Of a DNA stretch of 64,000 nt, positions 28,012 through 41,445 are shown one piece after another. How positions within the stretch are numbered: the first letter of the stretch is position 1; the number at the start of each line of letters is the position of its first letter. Origin of the DNA: Nephromyces sp. MM_2019 (Eukaryota; Apicomplexa; Aconoidasida; Nephromycida). The notes below the pieces were generated by a model. The model was not told the DNA's origin. It did no database searches and saw nothing but the letters and a program-made list of their open reading frames with translations. The stretch covers positions 1-64,000 of the forward strand of contig JADHZB010001314.1 of NCBI GenBank assembly GCA_015657535.1, in the 5' to 3' direction. The position numbers and the translations under genes were made by a program.

Positions 28012-30131
28012 TTAAATTTTCCTTGTCGTTCTGCTGTTAAGTTCTCTAAATTCTTCAAGCTGCTTCGAAATTGTGAGCACTTAGAATCTGTTTTAGAAAA
28101 CATTTTTGAATTTATTTTGTTTAAATAAGTAAATTAGGTATTACCTCCTTGGCTGTCACTGAGATATCATACAAAGATTCTACTTCCGTATTATTTAAAC
28201 GATATTGCAATAGTGTTTGAAGCCTAGGTAACGGGGGCTTGATAATAATATGTCGCTCATCATTACATCTTAATCCTTGGATTGAAAATTCGTGATTCTG
28301 TACAGTTATACAAAGGAGTAAAAAGTGGCTTGGTAGTGGAAATAATATGCATTGTAGTAATAATGAGTCTAAAAATTGATTTGATTAGAAATCTAAATGA
28401 CTTTTTGAGTTGAGAATTCAAGCATAGCGAAAATCCAATAGCTCAAAAGTTGATAATGTGATATAATTATTACCTTATACTTGAAAGAAAGTCCATTATC
28501 CGATTTCCAAAATTCTTTAATTGGAGATAATACATTCAGCAACATTTTCTTGTGCTTCATATTATTTAAGCTTAATGTATAAATATAAGAGGTTCATAAG
28601 TGTTAAATTTAAAGATTAGAAAGTATATGACATCATGCTTAATGCTTAAGCAACAATTACATGTAAAAAAAAGCATCAATTTTTCACTTAGTTAGATTAG
28701 AAATATGACAATTCTCCATACTAACGTTTTGAGTTCCTTTTTCAATCTTTCAGAAACATCACTATTTTCAGAGGATGGGATATTCAGTTGAAATCTTAAA
28801 TTTTCCAGCTGTTCATTTGTACTGTGCAGTTGTTTCTTGAGCTAATATATATTATGGGGAATAGAATTCAATTGATTATTTATTTATAAATCGAATATAT
28901 TAACCTGGATCATTTTATTTTTCTTTTCTTTTATAGAAGCCTCGATTTCGAGTAGCTGTGATTATATTTAATGGAAAAAATGTTTATAAAGTTATAGGCA
29001 AGACTTAAAAATAGTTTGAAATGTTTACAGTTTGCCTTTTCCTATTAATTTCTTCGTCATATTCTTTCGATTTGCTGTCATAGCTGTCTCTTTTTGTGTG
29101 TTCTTCATTAAAGGATGAAACGTTAGAGAAATTTGACTCAAACCTTGAAAAATTTAAAGCTGTTTAAGCTTTTATTTTAGCTTAGAAAATAATTCTTACC
29201 ATCGAAGTAAACTTGTTTTTGCGTTTATTAATTCTTGTTCATTTTCCTTTTGCTTAGAAAATATATCTTTATACGAGATTTATTTATAGTGTGAAATAAA
29301 GAAAAGTAGAATTTTCAGCGAGCTTACATTGGGATTGTTTCTCAACTCGAGTTTCCAAATGTTTAATATCTGCTTCATATGCTTCAATGCTGAGGTTTTC
29401 AGATTCTAAAAATAAAGAACTCTTTTGAAAAGTTCTTAAGGTTGGTTTAAGTTTAGCTTACCTTCAAAAGCAGATAATCTATCACTATCAGAAACCTGTA
29501 AAGATAGTTTTATATATTAAGGTTTATGCTTAATTGTGGTGGAAACTTAATTTACAAGGAAAAGTTAAAATACCGATTTTTCAACAGCGGGATATCGCAG
29601 CTGTAATTCTTCAACCAGTCTGATGGGGTTGACGAAGCCACTGAAATTGAAAACTTCCCTGAAGAAAGTAGTAAAAATATGCTAATTGATCAGTATTTCA
29701 AGATACTTAGTAAATAAGATATGCGGTCCCTAATAAAAAATACAGGCCAACGGTTTGCTGAGTCATTTATGTATACATTTAGGCTACTTTTCTGAGAATC
29801 TAAGTCAAGATTTACATACTTATCAATTTGGTCTAATAGGTATAGTGATTTATGTGCTGATTCAGGAATCTCGACTCCTTTATCTTGGAGAATCAGAGCG
29901 AGGTCAGTGAATATTTTGAAATTAGGTACTTCTTGGGATGGATCTAAATAACATCGTATTAGGCGGTAGTTTACAGCATAATGATACAGGTAAACTAAGA
30001 AATTATTCTTTTCAACATTATACGGTGGAAATTGTCAAAGAGATGTTCGAATAGTTACTGTTTGTTTATATATATGACATACCCGGTACAATCTTGTCGC
30101 TATTCTGTGTTTTATTTTCCTGATCAATCAT
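28012..30131 (-). CDS. Coiled-coil protein with N- and C-terminal globular regions (12 exons)
   Basis: Twelve exons, all phases matching: 30083-30131, 29820-29943, 29574-29658, 29462-29495, 29328-29405, 29200-29266, 29029-29143, 28905-28955, 28726-28841, 28474-28570, 28145-28297, 28012-28059; 338 residues. Residues about 20-85 form a helical N-terminal region (NFKIFTDLALILQDKGVEIP, FVNPIRLVEELQLRYPAVEK). Residues about 100-265 are charged coiled coil (IEAYEADIKHLETRVEK, EINRKRQTLLEIEASIKEKK, LKKELKTLNN). A C-terminal globular part follows (VLSPIKEFWKSDNGLSFKY, HIIIKPPLPRLQTLLQYRL). This layout is like that of kinetochore or spindle coiled-coil subunits, but I see no diagnostic motif, so no function is assigned. 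Introns are short (about 60-200 bases) and free of TG/CA repeats. The acceptor of the sixth exon (CTCGTATAAAG) is pyrimidine-poor. Confidence 0.7.
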
Positions 30132-31010
30132 TTTCGGAAATTGTTAAAATTTAATAAAATTTGAGGTTTAAAAGCGTCTCTTCTTTTCAGCAAGGAATTA
30201 GGTTTCAGGAATCATTGAAGGAGGATCGCAAGCATCTTAGTTCAACTGCTCTTTTAAAAAAGAGACCACGGCTCTATTCAAGGGTAATTTTACTATGAGG
30301 AATAATAATTTTAAGCAAGCACAAAAAACTGCCAGCAGCTATAATAGCCTAAGCAATCTATTCCTATGATTAGATATAGGAGACTTCAAGCTCATTGAAA
30401 TATTGATACAAGGATGTAGTAATTCTACAAGGGAAATATCAACTCTTTTTGTATTTTTATTTATGGATACTAGCGTGGAGGAATATTTTTCCTTTTGCTA
30501 CTCTAGCTTTCATAGGTTATGCAAACAAAGTTTTTTCAGTCTCACTTCTAAGTTGTGAAAGCTTTTATTATAATCTTAGTTCTTAGTCTATTGTTGAGAA
30601 AGTAGATATAGTTTTCAAATTTGTTTCTAGAAAAGGAAAATGCCTTTAGTTTTGGAAATTATTTGGTAAAAGACACGGCTAAAATACACAGATAGTATTG
30701 TCTTACAGAACTATAATCAAAGTTTAAGGATTCCGGAGAGTTAGGTAAATGAAGGGATAAATGAGAAACTAAGCACTTACAAGACCTTGGTTTAGGTTAC
30801 AATGAAATATACAGAAAATCGAGTTACAAAACATTACGTAAACAAGAGTGGTATATTGATGAGCTTTTTCGCAACTTGTTAACTCCTGGAATATAATATT
30901 TTAAGATAAAAAACTTCAAAATTCTCTGAACAGAAATATAGACTTAAAGTCCCTTCGAGGCTACCCATTTTGAAATGTATGTTTTAAAATGGTTTTTGTT
31001 GGGCTTCTCT
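30132..31010. other. Spacer upstream of coiled-coil gene, downstream of WD40 gene
   Basis: About 0.9 kb between two minus-strand genes. Slightly less AT-rich than other spacers. It holds the 3' UTR of the WD40 gene and the promoter of the coiled-coil gene. No exon recognised. Confidence 0.5.
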
Positions 31011-32596
31011 CTAAGCCTCAGAGATAAGAGTAACCGCTCCTGTGTGGTCACCTACAAATATTGCTTTCGAAACATTGCTTTGAGCAGTTTTATTGTTGAA
31101 AGTTTTCGTGGCATAAATTGGACCGTCTATTGGACATTGGGTTAAGCAACATTTATAATTGCTAAGAAAACCACCTTTATTGAAGGGTAGTGAAACCATT
31201 ATACCCGTTTGTGTTCCATAAACAGCTTCTTCGGGTTTGAAAAGGTTACCACAGTTTAAACCACAGCCAAAATTGAACGTTGAGATAGGTGAAAATCCAG
31301 TTTCTGAATTCATTTTTTTCAAATCTAACATTTTGGTTTTTCCATCAGCGGAAAATGTCGAAAATTTACAATCACTGAGATCTAATATACCATTAATTGA
31401 GCCTTTATGTATAAATGATTTAGTAATAAGACGTGTTGGAATTCTCATATCGACGAGTGAAATAGAACCATCCATTTGACCAGCAACGACTAAGACATTA
31501 TGGTACAAAGAATGATTATTATCAAAATTTAAATTATCTAAAATTTTCATTTGACCTATATTATGTTTATGTAAGTTCTTCAGACTAAAAATAATTTTCT
31601 TTTGATGAATGTCCCATAAACGTAAGGTTCCTGAGCGATCTCCCGTAAGTAACCCAGATGAACATATCTCAACTGCTGTTATTGGAGAAATTGAATTAGT
31701 TTCTAATATTACTCTTGACTGAGCAAGTGCTGTATCCCATATATTTACTTTTCCATCATAACCAGCAGATAATCCCAAATTTGACTTCTGATTCAACTTT
31801 AGACATGAAATCGACCCAGAATGAGCTTTAATCTCTAAGCATTTGGTTCTATTTGTGCTTGCTTTGCAAACATACTTATGTTGCTGACCAATTTTAAGTT
31901 CTTTGCTGAAATAACTGTTGGATAGATCTTTATGTGATCTCTGCTTTTGTGGTTTGCAAATTTTGTTTGTTTCCCAGATACACACCTTTCCATCCATACC
32001 ACCGGACACAACACTGTTGTCATTTGTAAATTCACAGCATGTTACCCAATCATAATGCCCACATCGCTTGCCGAATAATTCTTCTTTAAGACATAAGTTT
32101 CTAAGGTCCCATAATCTAAGTGCATGATCTGAACTTCCTGACACTCCAAATTCACCTTAAATTTGAATTTCCATATAAAGTCATATATTTAATCATTTTA
32201 TAATATTAGAGAGTTCCAAAAAAAAAAGTAATCATATATCAATTTTTAAATTTTTAGTTAACAAACAGTTTAGCTTGCAAAAGATATCTAGTCACTATAA
32301 AAATTCCAATAATTTTTTCATCAAAACTAATCAAAGCCTTTCGCTAGAAAAATCTAAATCCTTGTCTTATTTATAAAAGGAAATTACACACCTGGTGAGT
32401 AAACTTACCATACCTCGCAATGAATAATAATATCAGACAGTAATGAAAACTGGATAGATTTGTATTAATTAACTATTATTTCAAAGCACATAATTATAAA
32501 TGGTTAATCCTTGGGCTTACCTGTAGAATTAACATTAACACATAAAACCGCACGATCATGTGGATTAGAAAGCCTTGATATTTTTTTTTCATTCAT
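31011..32596 (-). CDS. WD40-repeat protein (2 exons)
   Basis: Exons 32521-32596 and 31011-32155 join in phase to about 406 residues. The start ATG lies in exon 1 (MNEKKISRLSNPHDRAVLCV). The large exon has no ATG at its beginning and opens GEFGVSGSSDHALRLWDLRN. Repeated WD-type units are visible: SSDHALRLWDL, GGMDGKVCIWE, AGYDGKVNIWD, GDRSGTLRLWDI, GQMDGSISLVDM and ADGKTKMLDL, consistent with a single seven-bladed propeller filling the protein. No F-box, SOCS, TPR or other accessory domain is seen. WD40 propellers are scaffolds and the exact orthologue cannot be told from the motifs. The region is free of microsatellites. Confidence 0.88.
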
Positions 32597-34216
32597 GTCC
32601 TATGAGCTAAGATGTGACTCAAATGTATGTAATTTTATCAATCCTCAGCTGTTATAAATGCATTTAATTGGTTCAAATTCGTGTAATTTGCACCAAAGAA
32701 ATATAATACAATTGCAAATTCTTTGGTTTCTTTCTAATCTCTATATTAAGATTTAAAACTAATTGGTGTAACTTGTTTCTTTAGCTGATAGAGCATTATA
32801 AATTTATACAACTTTGTAGCTATTAGAAATCCATAGATGTGAAATGAGATTATTAGTTTAATATAATAGTAACGAATAAAAACGATGTATTATTGAAAAT
32901 TTTAAAACCAATAACATAAAATATGTCGATGGACAACAAAAGCACTAAAAGTCAAGATACTGTAAAAATCTAGCTTGGAATTTACTAACTCTAGGCCAAC
33001 TCATAGGAGTAGTTTCAAATGTAATTTTAATTTAACAATTCAAATTTTAATATCAAATTCAGTTGAACAAGTATTGGATCTATTCAACGATTATTTGGTA
33101 TCTTAATCAGATATATATAGCTTCCCCCGAAATCATAGAATTACACCTTATAGAAAACACTATCGATTTTGTATGATTCATTAAGGGAATGCTCGTATAC
33201 TACAATAGGCCTATTTGATCGTTTTTCAAAGTGTCGATTATAAATATGAAACTCTTATTTTGCACAGGAAACTTCATAAAAATCAAATTTGAAATTATTC
33301 TGATTGTAATTTATATCAGAATTACAAAATGCATAATACATAATTTCAAGCGAATATAATTTTTCCTAAATCACCAAATCTATTAAACTTAAATATTTTC
33401 ATTAAATAGCATTTAAATCTTGCAAAAGCAGTTGTAAGTTTATATCGATTATAAATCCTTGAGATTATTATATATAGCATTTCAATAATGTTTTGTCTGT
33501 ATTATGCTTACAATATTAATGCAATGTGATAAAATCTGTGAAAATAAACTAATAGTTTTCTTGTATGACTTTTGAAGGATAATAAAAAAATCCTTTTAGA
33601 TATAAAGTGCTTTATTGCAATTGCGGCCATAAGATAAAGCATTAAATTTTAGAAATAAGCTTAGACTGTCTTATTTACCAAATTAAAAATTGTAAGTTTG
33701 AGAAAAATCAAGTTTATATATTTTCATGTTCCAACATTTGTAATATCAATGTTGTAATAAAAACATCTCAAATGTGCACTCACTAGATTCGAGCAAGATT
33801 GATAACATATAACTAGAAATTACTTTTGACTTTAAAATGATTTTTGTATGATTAAATGTGTGCTTGTATATAATTTAGTTATATATAAAGCACATGTATA
33901 ACTCAAATAATATACATGTGAGAGCACACATGTGACGAATAAAACTTAAATTATTTTTACATTAAATTAATTGTTTAATTGTTAATTCATAGCTACAGTC
34001 ATGTTAATATCAATCAGGGAAAGCTTAAAAAGCCTTTAATGGTATATATGTTATCTTTAAGTATTACCACTATAAATATATATTTATTAAAACTGAATAA
34101 AATAATTAGGCCGACTACAATCTATACAACAAGAAATAAAAATTTTAATACGGCACTTAAAAAATTCACATATAAATTATTTATTGAAGATTATTCAATC
34201 ACAAATTATAAAGAAT
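32597..34216. other. Spacer between WD40 and aspartate aminotransferase genes
   Basis: About 1.6 kb, A/T-rich. It includes the WD40 promoter side and the aminotransferase 3' UTR. An open frame at 33979-34257 (+) runs antisense into the aminotransferase last exon and has no family signature. Confidence 0.5.
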
Positions 34217-37200
34217 TTAATTATTTACTGTTCTTACACATTCGTCAAATGAGTTAATAAAGTAGTCAATATTTCCAGGATTTAAGCCAGCCTGAAACCA
34301 AAACATGTAGATGTGTATTTGGGTGTTGTGCGGGTTGGTGTTAATGTGTGTTGTTTAAATTTGTGTGTGCATCAATATTTTTATGGATATATATCAAATT
34401 ATGGTTTAAGAGTTTGTGGGCAAGTTTTGGAGCATATGTTATTGGATGGAAAATAGCTTAAATACTTATGAAGATCTATGTGTAAAAATGAATCACTCGA
34501 GTAAGAGCTGAAATCAGATGTTATAACTTATGTTTACCAAGCTAACTCTTCCATTTGTAAGCATGTATATGTGATATGTTTCAACCATTTTATTTGCTTG
34601 CTTTTCTGTAGAAAAAGGTAGATGAATAAATGTTTTCATGCGATTCCTTTGGGCATAATCCCTAAATATGTCAATGTATAAAGCATATATAATTAAAAGT
34701 GAATCAATCTTAACGCACAAAAAACAAGTCCAAATTCTCATCAAAGAATTTTTACCAGATAAGCCAGTGAATGAAAACATGCCTCTCTGTTTGGCAATAT
34801 GTGACCAGTCACCAGGTGTGCCTTTTTCTTTTAACCCCTCATACACTTGTTCTCTAACTCTAGCAATTCTCTTTGCAGCATACTCCAGCTCATCTTTCCA
34901 GGATGCACATTTAGCCGGGTCAGATAGTATATTTTGTACAATAAATGCACCATGGCAAGGAGGTGTGCTGTAGATGAATCTTGACACATATTTGAGATTA
35001 CTTCTCATAGTCTCGGCCATCTCTTTGTTCTTACACACAGCATGAAACATGCCAATTCTTTCACCATACAAACCAAAATTCTTTGCAAATGATTGTGCAA
35101 CAAAAAATTCGATTTTGGCTGCCTCCATTTGTCTCAGAGGCCAGGCATCCTCGTATAGGTCACCGGTTGCAAAACCGTGGTATGCTGTATCCATCATAAC
35201 CAAACAATTTCTTCTCTTAATAATCTCAATAACTCTTTTCCATTGTTCTTTTGAAAGATCAAAACCTGATGTTTGTATAGAGTAGGTAGGTGTGTATAAA
35301 TTATTTGTGGTAGGAGTAGCAGTTAGGGTGCGTAGGGGAGAAGAGAATATTAAGATTGATGGTGAATGTGTGTAGAATGGGAAGAAGAAATGGTGGAATA
35401 GGTTATAGGGAGAAGCTGTGTGTTTAATAGTGTAATGTATTGAATAGTGTAGTTCATTGGTATAGATAGTATATGGAAAAAATAAATTTTCATTCAATTA
35501 GATGCATAGATAGTATATAATGGGTCTTAAGAATTGTAAAATGTTAGATTTCATCAATAAATTTAACAAGGTTAAAATAAAGATTATTACCAGTAGGATT
35601 GTGTGCACATGTGTGTAAAATCACAATACAGGTTGAATCAACGGTTTCAAGTGTTTCGCACATGCTTTCCATGTCAATGGTTTTAGTATCCTATTAAGTA
35701 AAAAATGTGTATAGCAGATCGCTGTAGAATTTGGGTCTAAATTCTGACTGTGTGTTAGTTATAGTATTAACATATACAAGCAGATATAATACTATCTATA
35801 TACATCATAAATTACCCAGTTATAGTAAGGGTATTCCTTCACTGCTATTCCACAACTGCCAAATAGTCCAGCATGAGGCGCCCATGTTGGTTTACTAATA
35901 TAACAAGTCTAAGGAATGATAATTAGTAGAGGGGTATGAGTAAAAAATATCATCATTATATACATACACTTATATATAGGCTTACATATATAGGGTGCTT
36001 AATAATATGGATTGAAGAAATAAGTTGTTTATGAATTAAAGATAGTAGGCAATATATAAAAAATGAAACTTTGATGTCAAATTAAAGGCATGCTTGTAAA
36101 ATGATAAAAGTCGTTTATTCTTGTATGAATTTTGTGTGGAATTTTACTAAATATATATGTATATACCTTTATGTGTGGTATTGATGTTTTTAAAAATTCA
36201 GCAGTCAGTCTTAAAGCCCCTGTGCCAGAAAGTGATTGCACTGTGCAAATTCTATTTTCGTCGAAAGCTGGTGTGTCCTCAAATAGTAATTTTCTTGCAA
36301 GCTATAGGTATATATAGTTAATTGCGTGTAGTAATATACAAGTATGTGAAGTTAAGTGTTTAAATTCTTTTTTGTGTGTGGGTTTTGATGTTAATATAGT
36401 GTAGACACACATCAAGCAACCACCCATACACACACACCCATACCCGCACACACCCATACCCACACAACATTCTCACACAATACACCCACACAAAACATGT
36501 ATAAAAACCCACCCACACATCCACACCCACACAAATACAAAGTGTTTACGATTCATGAAATTTGTGGTTACTGTTGTTAATGTGGTAAAGCCATCAACTG
36601 GTAAATACTCCTTATTGCATTCGGGGTCGTTAAAGTTTTCTTGTTCAGCTTTGCGAACAGTCCTGTAATTTATTTCAAAATTTTAATTTTGAAGTAAATA
36701 TTTATGGCAAATATATATAAAGATATATTGAATATAATTGAAATAGCCTATATGCACACATTTTGATACAGGATTTCTCATTGTTATATACATATCCAAG
36801 GTTTAATTTGTGAATGTATTTTATAGATAAATATAAGCATATATAACACACAAACCCGGCCAGTCCTTAGAATTAACAACATAAATATCTTGAGTAGGAA
36901 ACATAAATATAGTGTGAATTACATATGCTACACATGCTTATTAGATGTATTCTAAACAGAACTCTATATAGTTATCTATACATCTACACCCTAAAGTTTC
37001 CATACACACTTATCCACATTTTTCATACACACACCCCACAATTTCCATACACATGACCTACAATTCTAAAACATAAAATCTCCCACAATTTTCAAACGCA
37101 CGACCACAGCTTACTTGAATATATACGGTTTACCATAATCATCGCGATAGGCCCCAATACTCAAATCAATTTTATCGGGGAAATCGTCGTTTCTATATTT

Positions 37201-37266
37201 TTGGTTCATCCCAAGGATGGAGTCATCGGCAAATGAAGGTAAATTTTTAAAGTGTGTAACCTCCAT
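34217..37266 (-). CDS. Aspartate aminotransferase, cytosolic type (8 exons)
   Basis: PLP-dependent class I aminotransferase that interconverts aspartate plus 2-oxoglutarate with oxaloacetate plus glutamate. Eight exons in phase: 37115-37266, 36572-36662, 36167-36301, 35816-35908, 35591-35690, 34756-35265, 34538-34596, 34217-34291; 404 residues, the usual length. Seen in order: [103 protein letters not shown] block ([17 protein letters not shown] lysine in SFAKN) and [16 protein letters not shown]. No organelle presequence precedes [10 protein letters not shown], so a cytosolic enzyme is likely. The exon 7 acceptor (AAAGCAAG at about 34597-34604 in sense) was chosen because it alone restores both phase and the family alignment. 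Introns 1 and 2 carry phased TG/CA repeats. Confidence 0.95.
36400..36545. repeat. CA-rich low-complexity tract in aminotransferase intron 2
   Basis: Degenerate CACCCATACACACACCC repeats on the plus strand (TG-rich in transcript sense), abutting a TG-rich plus-strand stretch at 36302-36400. The switch occurs near 36402. Confidence 0.85.
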
Positions 37267-39410
37267 TGAGTGTATGTGTATATTTATATGTATGTGTTTG
37301 TCTAAAAAAGTTTGTGTATATAATTGTGCGTGCTTGTGTGAGTATATATAAATATTATAAATATATATATATATGTATATAAATAAATGAATGTATATAT
37401 ATATGTATGTATGTGTGTGAGCTTTGTCGAGTTATTCCTTTGTTATATAGTGTTAGCCTGTGTGTGTGCGTTCAAAATAGCTGTGGATATGTATATTTAA
37501 ATGATTCTAAATTCAAGTAAATTGAACAGTAAGGAAGTTAAGTATAAATGTTTAACTATAATGTTCTTGTAACTGAAACTTTTGAAGGTTTTTGTGTGTG
37601 TGTAAATATATCAGATAAGAATTGCCTAAGAAATAAGTGTTTGTAGCAAGGCTGTGAATAAAATTGTTTGAAAATAAGTTAAACTAAAAAAATTGAAACA
37701 ATTTTATTGTTTGGTGTTATTTATAAAGGTGTGTAGCAGGGTGGGGAGAGAGGGGGCGGTGTAGGGTGTATAGCTTAAACGCTATTTCTATTTGTATATA
37801 TCTGTGGGCTTGGAAAAGAGAAAATAAGCGGGAGTGTGTTTGAATGTGTGTGTATAAAAGTGGGAGTATGTATGTAGAGAAAGTGTCTGTGAGTGTCTGT
37901 GTGGGCGAACGTAGGTTTGTGGGGGGGAGGGGAGGTGAGTGGCGTGTTTATGAGTGTGTGTTTATTTATATATGTGGTGCGTGAGTTTGACTTTGTAGGT
38001 TAGTGAGTGTTGTCAAATTCAATGCTTTAAAGACGCTTACTTTTATGTTGCTATCTACAATGTTGTGTGTGTGTAATTTTTTAAATCGTCTAAATAATGT
38101 GTGTAATTTTTGCACACAGCAAAAAGATTGCCGAAGTGGACAACCGGTGACAAAAGTGTCCCAGATAAGGTATAAGTTTGTGGGGATATCTACACAAGTG
38201 TGTGTGTAGTGCTTTGCTAGCACATTTGTGTGTATTTTGGGGTTGTCGCTAGTATGCGTTGCGAGTTAATTGAGCGTGTGTGCGTTAAGTTACCACATTT
38301 TTTCATGTAGGCTGTGCTTGTTTGAGTTATAAACACATTTAGTGCCAAAGTATGTGTTAACAGCATAAATGTGTTATAGTTGATGTGTTGGTAAAGATAT
38401 ACATAGATATCCCAGGGGTTATGTGTGTATTTACTATAAGAAGTTGTGTAGGCAATCCAGATGTGTATGTTTTATACAGATTGTTTGTATCTGTTAGGTG
38501 CATCTGTGTGTATAAATAACCCAAGCATACATTTCTATGTGTAGTCGAGAGCTATACGAAGGAACAATTATGTACATATGTTTAGTTGAGAGTGTTGTTA
38601 TATGTAGCAGTGTGAGTAAAAATTTGAAAATTAGACATAGGAATATACGCACTGAAATTAATATGTTTTACAAGACTAATTCTTGTTAATTAAATTTTGT
38701 AAATTTCATTGAAATTTGAATAATTGTTACTTTTTTCAAAATTTAAACCAATTTATTAGTAGTAAATAACAAAATTTTTTATACACATTTCTCGCAAATT
38801 TAAAAATACATACTACTTAATGCACGCAAACATGCATAAACGTGTACCCATTGTTTTATATTAATATTTCGCACATCCACAAAAACACATATAAAGTTAC
38901 ATATTATTCAAAGGCACTTTTTTGTAATGTGCGTTTTCACATACATAAACTTGTTACACACCAATTGGAGACAAAAAGACTTTTTTACACGATTATATAA
39001 AAATAACCCACAAGCTCTCAGGAATATAGTTTACACACATCCATTAAAATATACATTTACATAAACGCATGTTTTTTAACCAAAAAGTATAAAGAAATAT
39101 ATTAGCCTCAATTTTATATGCACAAACAGAGAAGCAAGTTTGCAAACACACACAATTTTAGACTCACATAAACTCACCTAAACACTGAGATACACACACA
39201 CCGTACCTGTACTCATATATACATACAAACCCGCTCACCTACATACACATACATCTATATAAGCAAGCACTTTTAAACACCTCTAAATATAGTAGTACAC
39301 ATAGACACACACACACATCTAAACATTCCCATATTAAACAAACAGCCTTGATACGCACCAATCTAGCCACAGTTGCTAAAACATATAAATATTATCAAGC
39401 TATATACACA
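37267..39410. other. Divergent intergenic region with TG-to-CA strand switch
   Basis: Lies between the starts of the aminotransferase (-) and the ABHD17-like gene (+), so it carries both promoters. The plus strand is TG-rich from 37270 to about 38600, roughly neutral to 38760, then CA-rich to 39400. Each gene therefore has CA-rich sequence upstream on its own coding strand. An open frame near 38003-38223 is repeat-derived on both strands. Confidence 0.6.
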
Positions 39411-41405
39411 ATGGGTGGCGGTATTTCGAATTCGATGGAAAATTTAGTAGTTTTTCCCTCTCCAGAAAGTTCGGTAATTTATTTAGTCACTATGTATCTG
39501 AATATATATATAAATATATAGTGAAATGTGCCTAAAAAAATAAATTGTTACACACACAAACTAAAAGGATTCATGTAAATACAAGGGATATTTAGCAATT
39601 ATTCATGGTAAATGGTGTGTTTGAATTAAATTAGGATATATGCATACAAATCTACACAAACACAATTTTACATAATTAATTGGGACTCAGTGTTAAATTG
39701 ACCAGCTAGGTGTAAGTATAGTAACGCCTGTAACCATCAATTAAACACACACATAAAAGCATATAAATAAAAGCAAATACACATTATTTCGAAGCCTCAA
39801 TAAAATATTTTGAACATATTCATCCTTTTGAATAAACTATTTAAATATATACTATTAAAATTACATACTTATGCTCACTAGTTTTACACATAGGCTTACA
39901 AGCACACTCATACATATATATAAGCAAACGGTGTGCGTGAACATACACACACACGCTTAGCAAATATCTACACACAGACATTTAGCAAATATCTGTATAC
40001 TATAGTCATACTAGATTCTTAAGCACATCTCTAACTACACAATTTTATCCCATTCACATAACATTACACATAAACACTCACCATACAGATACACACAGCT
40101 ACAAAAAATGTAACATTATAGCCACTCAACCACACATCGCACAAACACACATCACATACACACATACAAAATCCTATACACATCAACCCACAACCTTACA
40201 CCCACAGCTCCTCCAACACAATCACCCACACACACATACACGCATATTTACACACATTTTAATAGTATGACAAGAACCTCAAAAATTTAATTTGGATCGA
40301 TGAAAATCATCCTATAGTTGGGCCACCTCTCCACCCCTCAATTATGAAAACTGAATTTCCGTTTTTTCCTGCATTATTAATCAAATCAGCTGTACCTACA
40401 CAATTAACTGTACTCTATTGGCATGGTTAGATGTGTGTGTATGTGCATGCGTGTGCTTTGTGTGCGTGTATGTGGGTGTGTTTGTGTGTGTATGTGTGTG
40501 TTTTTTATGTGGATGGGTTTGATCTGATGTGTGTGTAGTGTGATGCGTGTATTTGTGATGTATGGTGTGATGTATGTGTGCGTGTTTATAATGCGTGTAT
40601 AATGTGTAATGTGTGATGTGTGATGTGTGTATATTGTATGTAACATTTGATGTGTGTGAACTTTGTGTGTTGAATTTGTAAAGTGTGATGTGTAATAATT
40701 TTATTTATATAGTATATGGTAATGTATTTAATTAGTGTAAATATATGCTTTCATATATGTAAATGTGTATTTGAGATATATCTATGTATGCATTAGTTTT
40801 TCTCTGATCTAAGTGTATGTGTGTATATTTGTATGGATTTAAGTACATATAATTACAAGTATATATATCGTTCTATAAATAATATATTCGTGATGAACTC
40901 ATATATAAACCCTCAGACACATATATAAACTTTTATTAGGAAATTCCTGTGATTTGGGTCAAATTTATGACGAAATGGAGGAAATTTCAGACAGTTTGGT
41001 ATGTAATGTGTGTGCATTAGAATTCCCAGGCTATGGCCTAAGGAGTGATCTCACACCAACTAGTGATGGTATTAATAAATGGAGTGTTTCAGCCTTTAAT
41101 TTCTTAGTATGGAATGGTATACCCCCAGGATCTATATTCCTATTCGGTCGATCTATAGGCACAGGTTCATATGTGTGTGTGTATGTGTATGTGTGTATAA
41201 CTATGTATGCGTATGAGTGTGTGTATGTATGTGTGAGTATAAGTGTGTATACCTATGAGCTTGTGTATGTATGTGTGTGCGTATAAGTATGTGTGTGTAA
41301 TGGGATGGGGGGCGAAGTTGATTTTGAAGGATATATTAGAGTGATTTTGGAAAGAGACGGGGGTCTGATATGGATGGGTATGATTTGAACGGGTTTGTTC
41401 ATAGC

Positions 41406-41445
<40 letters not shown>

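Noticed and set aside
29707..29820. Continuation of coiled-coil exon 2 as YVNLDLDSQKSSLNVYIND
   Set aside because: It is open, but a consensus GTATGT donor at 29819 gives phase agreement with an acidic coiled-coil reading of the next exons. Kept only as a possible splice variant.
33979..34257. 92-residue open frame on the plus strand
   Set aside because: Low-complexity Ile/Lys/Asn/Tyr composition, antisense to the last aminotransferase exon, no motif.
34597..34755. Read-through of the last aminotransferase intron as one exon
   Set aside because: The intron length is a multiple of three, so the frame stays open, but the insert breaks the family alignment between FTGLS and the C-terminal helix.
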